Shown one piece after another: positions 5,461 through 8,937 of a DNA stretch of 8,937 nucleotides. Location of the stretch: positions 1 to 8,937 of the forward strand of contig JAGCRJ010000179.1 in the NCBI GenBank assembly GCA_017964745.1. The letters run 5' to 3'. Below the pieces are notes generated by a model that ran no database searches, was not told where the DNA came from, and worked only from the letters and a program-made list of their open reading frames with translations. The DNA comes from Lachnospiraceae bacterium (GTDB lineage Bacteria; Bacillota; Clostridia; Lachnospirales; Lachnospiraceae). Position numbers and translations under genes: made by a program. How positions within the stretch are numbered: position 1 is the first letter of the stretch; each line of letters starts with the position of its first letter.

Positions 5461-7181
5461 CCCACGACGACAGTTTTTTACGAAGACAATATCTGATCAA
5501 TCTCTTTCCCATAATGTTCTCGCTTCTCGGCGGAACGATCAACGCGCTTATCGACAGTGTGTTTATCTCACTGAAGCTCGGGAAAGACGGACTGAGTGCC
5601 GTGACCCTGTCAATGCCGGTATATCTTGTTATGTGCTGTATAGGAGCACTCATTGCCGCGGGAGGAAGTTTTCTTTCCGCACGCGAAGCGGGACAGGAAA
5701 ACATCGGTGAAGCAAAAAGGCTTTACCATACCGCGCTGACACTGGCACTTATAGCGGGAATTCTTTTTTCACTGTTTGCAATCGCGGGAGGTCCGGTATC
5801 GGATTTCCTTGCCCAGGGCGATCAGTTAGGCGGATATATTTATCCGTATATCTTTGGTTCGCTCCTTGGCTCCCTGCCCTTTATGCTGATCTACTTCCCG
5901 GTTTTCTATCTTCAGCTCGCCGGAAAGAGAAAAGAGATCTCTATGATGACCGTGATCATGGTCATCGTGGATTCGGTCCTTGATATGGTTCTTCTGTTTG
6001 TCATTCCGCTCGGGATGACGGGTGCGGCACTGGCCAGTGTCATCTCCACGCTGGTCGCCTGCATTTACGGTTTTGCATGTCTTAACAGGAAGGATTCCGA
6101 TTACCGTTTCGATCTCAAACTGTTCGGCTTAAAAGGAAGCGGAACCATCCTTCATTACGGAAGTCCCACCGCACTGGGGAATTTCTATGATGCGGTACGT
6201 CTGTTTGCGGTCAATGCACTGATCTTAAAACTTGCGGGAGCAAGCGGAGCGGCCGTATGGGCAATACTTAACACATTGTCCGAATTGTCTCTTATGATAG
6301 TTTCCGGCGTTCCTCAGGCGGGAGCTCAGATGACGGGTGTTTATCATTCGGCAAGGGAAAACACCGGCATACGTGTTTTGTTCAAGCTTGAGATGCTCGT
6401 CGGATTTGTGATGAGTGTGGTTTTCTGCGGCGTGCTTGTTCTGATCCACGGACCGCTTGAATCACTCTTCAATTCACCCGAAGTACTGACCATGCCTCTT
6501 TTAAGTCTCGGGCTTTCGGTACTTGCCAATGTGATATCCACGATATGGTCGGTGTATTTCAATGCAACGGGAAGGATCGTTCTTTCAAATATCCTGACTG
6601 CACCCAGAAGACTGATACTGCCCGTTGCCGTACTGTTTTCATATTGCTTTATCGAAAATGCATATATCTGGAATTTTCTTCCGGTATCCGCGATGCTTTC
6701 TATCGTTCTTACGTGGATAATCGTTGCGGTCATATCGGCACTTAATTCCAAGAAGAAATATCCGCTTTCCGGAATGTTGCTCCTGGACGACCATCTGGAA
6801 AGGGAGAACAAGGTACTCGATTATTCCGTTGCGGCCAATGTCGAGAGCGTTTGCGATGCAAGTGAACGTATTAAGGAATTCTGCCAGGCCAATAATATGG
6901 ATAAGAAGAATATCTATAAGATGGGTCTTGCTATAGAGGAACTGCTCACTGTCATGATCCAGAAGAGCAACTCCGATCTTAAGACCATCGATATGAGAAG
7001 CTTTGCCCTTGATGACAATACCGGTATAAGAATCCGCTGTGCCGGTGAAAACTTTAATCCTTTTGATCATGTTGACGAAGATGAGGATTTTTACATGGGT
7101 ATAAGCATGCTTCAAAAGACGGCCGCATATGTGCATCACAGCTACACACTCGGTATGAATACGATAATCATATTTTTGTAA
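5457..7181 (+). CDS. MATE-family transporter fused to C-terminal RsbW/HATPase-like domain
   Basis: A 574-residue polytopic membrane protein. Residues about 10-435 are a MATE exporter of roughly twelve helices. It begins FLRRQYLINLFPIMFSLLGGTINALIDSVFI, with duplicated halves and the LGMTGAALASVIST segment typical of the fold; MATE proteins expel organic compounds or export lipid-linked and small-molecule products using Na+ or H+ gradients. After a cytoplasmic linker (SKKKYPLSGMLLLDDHLERENK), residues about 453-574 form a GHKL/RsbW-like domain: VAANVESVCDASERIKEFCQ, an N-box region GLAIEELLTVMIQKS, a G1-like RCAGENFNPFD, and a final MGISMLQKTAAYVHHSYTLGMNTIIIFL. The catalytic Glu equivalent (E495) is kept. 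The N-box Asn is V499, and the G1 Asp is lost (C528-A529-G530), so ATP binding or kinase activity is doubtful. A typical MATE protein has about 450 residues, so the tail is an added module. The start is coupled to the previous gene by an ATGA overlap. The STAS protein of the same operon is the obvious partner. Confidence 0.88.
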   Translation: MTHDDSFLRRQYLINLFPIMFSLLGGTINALIDSVFISLKLGKDGLSAVTLSMPVYLVMCCIGALIAAGGSFLSAREAGQENIGEAKRLYHTALTLALIAGILFSLFAIAGGPVSDFLAQGDQLGGYIYPYIFGSLLGSLPFMLIYFPVFYLQLAGKRKEISMMTVIMVIVDSVLDMVLLFVIPLGMTGAALASVISTLVACIYGFACLNRKDSDYRFDLKLFGLKGSGTILHYGSPTALGNFYDAVRLFAVNALILKLAGASGAAVWAILNTLSELSLMIVSGVPQAGAQMTGVYHSARENTGIRVLFKLEMLVGFVMSVVFCGVLVLIHGPLESLFNSPEVLTMPLLSLGLSVLANVISTIWSVYFNATGRIVLSNILTAPRRLILPVAVLFSYCFIENAYIWNFLPVSAMLSIVLTWIIVAVISALNSKKKYPLSGMLLLDDHLERENKVLDYSVAANVESVCDASERIKEFCQANNMDKKNIYKMGLAIEELLTVMIQKSNSDLKTIDMRSFALDDNTGIRIRCAGENFNPFDHVDEDEDFYMGISMLQKTAAYVHHSYTLGMNTIIIFL

Positions 7182-7222
7182 TGAACAGATACGCCAAGAC
7201 TGCCGATACGTAAATGGTTTTT

Positions 7223-7228
7223 GGGGGG
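7223..7228 (+). promoter_or_regulatory. Poly-G ribosome-binding site that decides the GH3 start
   Basis: Six G (7223-7228) lie four bases before the ATG at 7233. An in-frame TTG at 7221 is part of this site and so is not the start. The 51-nt gap after the MATE stop (7182-7232) shows no hairpin or promoter. Confidence 0.72.
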
Positions 7229-7232
7229 ATTT

Positions 7233-8834
7233 ATGCATTTCGATAATGCAGAATACTGGCATCGGCTTGAAGAGGATTGTTTTCATGCGGATGAGATCAA
7301 TCGGAACAATCTGCTGACTTTGATGCGTGACAATAAGGATACCGCATTCGGAAAAGCCAACGGTTTCGAAACGATCGACGGTATAGAAGAATATCGAAGA
7401 AGGCTTCCGCTTATGCATTACGAGCCTTTCCGATCTTATGTGGACAGGATGCTGGGAGGAAGCGGGAATGAGCTGACCGTATACCCGGTCGTAAATTACT
7501 GCCGCACCTCAGGAACCGAAGGTATAGCCAAGAATATCCCCGTTACGTCCGAAGCTTTCAGAAGATACGGAAACGCGGTAGGATACCGCCAGGAAGAGAT
7601 ATTAAATGAATTCGGCGGAAAAAGATTTGTCATTAATACTTTCAGGACCGATCTTTCAAAGGAATCCACGAAGGACCTTCTTCTTTCGGAAGCGTTGTTC
7701 AGATCTCTGTATGAGGAAGGGAGCCTTGATGAATCACATTTTGCGGGAGGCTTCAAAACGCTTTTCTCCGATACTCTCGGAGACAGGCTTTTCGTAAAAC
7801 TCTGGGTCGGATTTGCGGAACCCGATATAACCGTAATCGAAAGTATTTTCCTGTATGACCTTCTGATCTTCTTTACATATTTGGAAGAGTTCTGGGAAGA
7901 AGTCTTAAGTGCGATGACGAAACGCCGCATACCCGAAGGGTATAAGATCCCGGATGATATACGCACATACCTGCTTTCACTTCCCGTCAGTAATGACAGA
8001 CTCAATGAAGTAAGGAATCTCTGCATGGGAGGAGCTTACGGAATAGCCAAAAAGCTCTGGCCGGGATTAAAGCTTGTGAGCGGGGTCAGTAACAGGTCAT
8101 ACTTTGCGGAGGATAAAACGCTCAGGGCATATATCGGAGACGCACAGTATTATTACCTGGCATATTGTGCATCCGAGTGTTATATGGGAACCGCGGTTGA
8201 AGACAACGAATTCTATTATGTAATGATGCCAGAGACGGCATTTTACGAATATCTTCCCGTGGACGGTGGGGAGGATACCCTTCTTCCGCTGGAGCTTGAG
8301 ATCGGAAAATGCTACAAGCCCGTGATCACCAATTTCTCCGGCCTGTACAGATATGTAATGGAGGATATACTCAGGGTTCAGGGATTCCTCGGAAAGTCAC
8401 CGATCTTCGAATTTGTAATGCGAAGCTCGCAGACACTGAATATCGCCGGTGAGAAGATGGATATACATCTGATTGAAAAAGCCATATCCGGACTCGATGG
8501 TGATAAAGGCATCTCGGAGTGGACGATCGGAATAGAGCACGATACGACGCCCGGAAGATATTTCATAGTTGCTGTATCAACTAAAGGCAAGACAGGTTTC
8601 AACACGGATATCTCGAACCGGCTCGACGAGCTATTATCGGAATTCAATCCGGATTATGCGGACCTGAGAGAAATGGATTATATACGGAAACCGCAGGTGC
8701 TTTTGCTTAAGCCGGGAGCATACGGCAACGTTCTCAAGGAGATAGGACTTGCCGGCGGTCACAAAAAGCCTAATCATTTAGCCAATCAGGGATTCACCTA
8801 TCAATCTTACAGAAAGTGGGTAGAGCAGAAATGA
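7233..8834 (+). CDS. GH3-family acyl-adenylate/amido synthetase-like enzyme
   Basis: A 533-residue soluble protein of the GH3 family, named from plant auxin-responsive enzymes. These adenylate a carboxylic acid with ATP and transfer the acyl group to an amine, usually an amino acid. The N-terminus (EYWHRLEEDCFHADEINRNNLLTLMRDNKDTAFGKANGF) is typical. The phosphate-binding motif TSGTEGIAK is at 92-100. A second conserved block, NFSGLYRYVMEDILRVQGF, begins at N367 and aligns with the plant GLYRYRxGDxVxVxGF motif; here GD is replaced by ED, keeping D378. It continues into SPIFEFVMRSSQTLNIAGEKM. The C-terminal GLAGGHKKPNHL resembles the end of GH3 proteins. The acid and amine substrates are unknown. 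It sits behind an ATP-grasp enzyme and an exporter and overlaps the next gene by ATGA. The function of bacterial GH3 proteins is largely undescribed. Confidence 0.85.
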   Translation: MHFDNAEYWHRLEEDCFHADEINRNNLLTLMRDNKDTAFGKANGFETIDGIEEYRRRLPLMHYEPFRSYVDRMLGGSGNELTVYPVVNYCRTSGTEGIAKNIPVTSEAFRRYGNAVGYRQEEILNEFGGKRFVINTFRTDLSKESTKDLLLSEALFRSLYEEGSLDESHFAGGFKTLFSDTLGDRLFVKLWVGFAEPDITVIESIFLYDLLIFFTYLEEFWEEVLSAMTKRRIPEGYKIPDDIRTYLLSLPVSNDRLNEVRNLCMGGAYGIAKKLWPGLKLVSGVSNRSYFAEDKTLRAYIGDAQYYYLAYCASECYMGTAVEDNEFYYVMMPETAFYEYLPVDGGEDTLLPLELEIGKCYKPVITNFSGLYRYVMEDILRVQGFLGKSPIFEFVMRSSQTLNIAGEKMDIHLIEKAISGLDGDKGISEWTIGIEHDTTPGRYFIVAVSTKGKTGFNTDISNRLDELLSEFNPDYADLREMDYIRKPQVLLLKPGAYGNVLKEIGLAGGHKKPNHLANQGFTYQSYRKWVEQK

Positions 8835-8937
8835 AAGAAAAGAAGATTTTCATTACAGGACTGACCGGAAGACTGATACTCGGACTTGCCGTATTCGTCG
8901 CTCTTGTTACCGCGGGTTCGATCCTTGTCGGTATCAA
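8831..8937 (+). CDS. Start of a membrane-anchored protein, cut by the window edge
   Basis: The ATG at 8831 overlaps the GH3 stop as ATGA, and 35 codons remain open to the edge. The peptide MKEKKIFITGLTGRLILGLAVFVALVTAGSILVGI has a short basic N-terminus followed by one hydrophobic helix at about 12-34. This is the usual N-terminus of a membrane sensor with an extracytoplasmic domain, or of an uncleaved signal anchor. The family cannot be determined. Given the STAS and RsbW-like partners, a transmembrane PP2C/SpoIIE-type phosphatase or other sensor would complete the pathway, but that is a guess from context only. Confidence 0.7.
   Translation, partial: MKEKKIFITGLTGRLILGLAVFVALVTAGSILVGI

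Noticed and set aside
7221..7232. TTG start adding four residues to the GH3 protein
   Set aside because: The TTG and following GGG GGA are the ribosome-binding site itself; ATG 7233 is correctly spaced.
6639..7418. Minus-strand open frame of 259 codons across the MATE/GH3 junction
   Set aside because: It runs antisense to two recognisable genes, has a low-complexity His/Ile-rich translation and no recognisable domain.

Overview
The window looks like a chromosomal segment of an anaerobic Firmicute, most likely a Lachnospiraceae or Butyrivibrio-type Clostridium. The evidence is a eukaryotic-type HisA, a YerC/YecD TrpR-like repressor, a bactofilin paired with a LytM-like membrane protein, purine-rich Shine-Dalgarno sequences, and a soluble GGDEF protein of the kind common in that family. 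The family assignment is inference; no rRNA or other taxonomic marker is present. I see no tRNA, rRNA, CRISPR array, insertion sequence or phage gene.

Layout. (1) Positions 1-695 carry the 3' part of a eukaryotic-type hisA, closed by a strong intrinsic terminator (705-735). (2) A well-formed promoter (TTGCAT, 17-nt spacer, TATAAT; 807-835) drives a two-gene unit: a membrane-anchored coiled-coil protein with a degenerate LytM/M23 domain (874-1698), then a bactofilin (1733-2227). A hairpin at 2239-2273 closes this unit and also serves the convergent yerC-like gene (2284-2577, minus strand). (3) The 160-190 bp divergent region between yerC and the next operon is AT-rich. It holds two overlapping inverted repeats and two TATAAT boxes, so it looks like an operator/promoter region. 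(4) From 2765 to the right edge runs one co-oriented, tightly packed operon: GGDEF protein fused in frame to a STAS domain, sugar-transfer-type ATP-grasp enzyme, MATE transporter fused to an RsbW/HATPase-like domain, GH3-type adenylate-forming enzyme, and the start of a membrane protein cut by the window edge. Three of the four gene junctions are 11 nt or less, two of them ATGA overlaps.

The operon is the most interesting part. It combines three signalling modules: a probable diguanylate cyclase, a STAS anti-anti-sigma-like protein, and an RsbW-like domain attached to a transporter. It also encodes two different ATP-dependent carboxylate-activating enzymes (ATP-grasp and GH3). My hypothesis is a partner-switching-regulated pathway that makes and exports a small amide or peptide-like conjugate, with the MATE protein as exporter and the STAS protein as its cytoplasmic switch. 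Two details support a specialised switch. The STAS domain has its own good ribosome-binding site inside the GGDEF-STAS reading frame. The HATPase-like domain on the MATE protein has lost the usual N-box Asn and G1-box Asp. The truncated last gene may encode the sensor or phosphatase that completes the circuit, but this cannot be read here.
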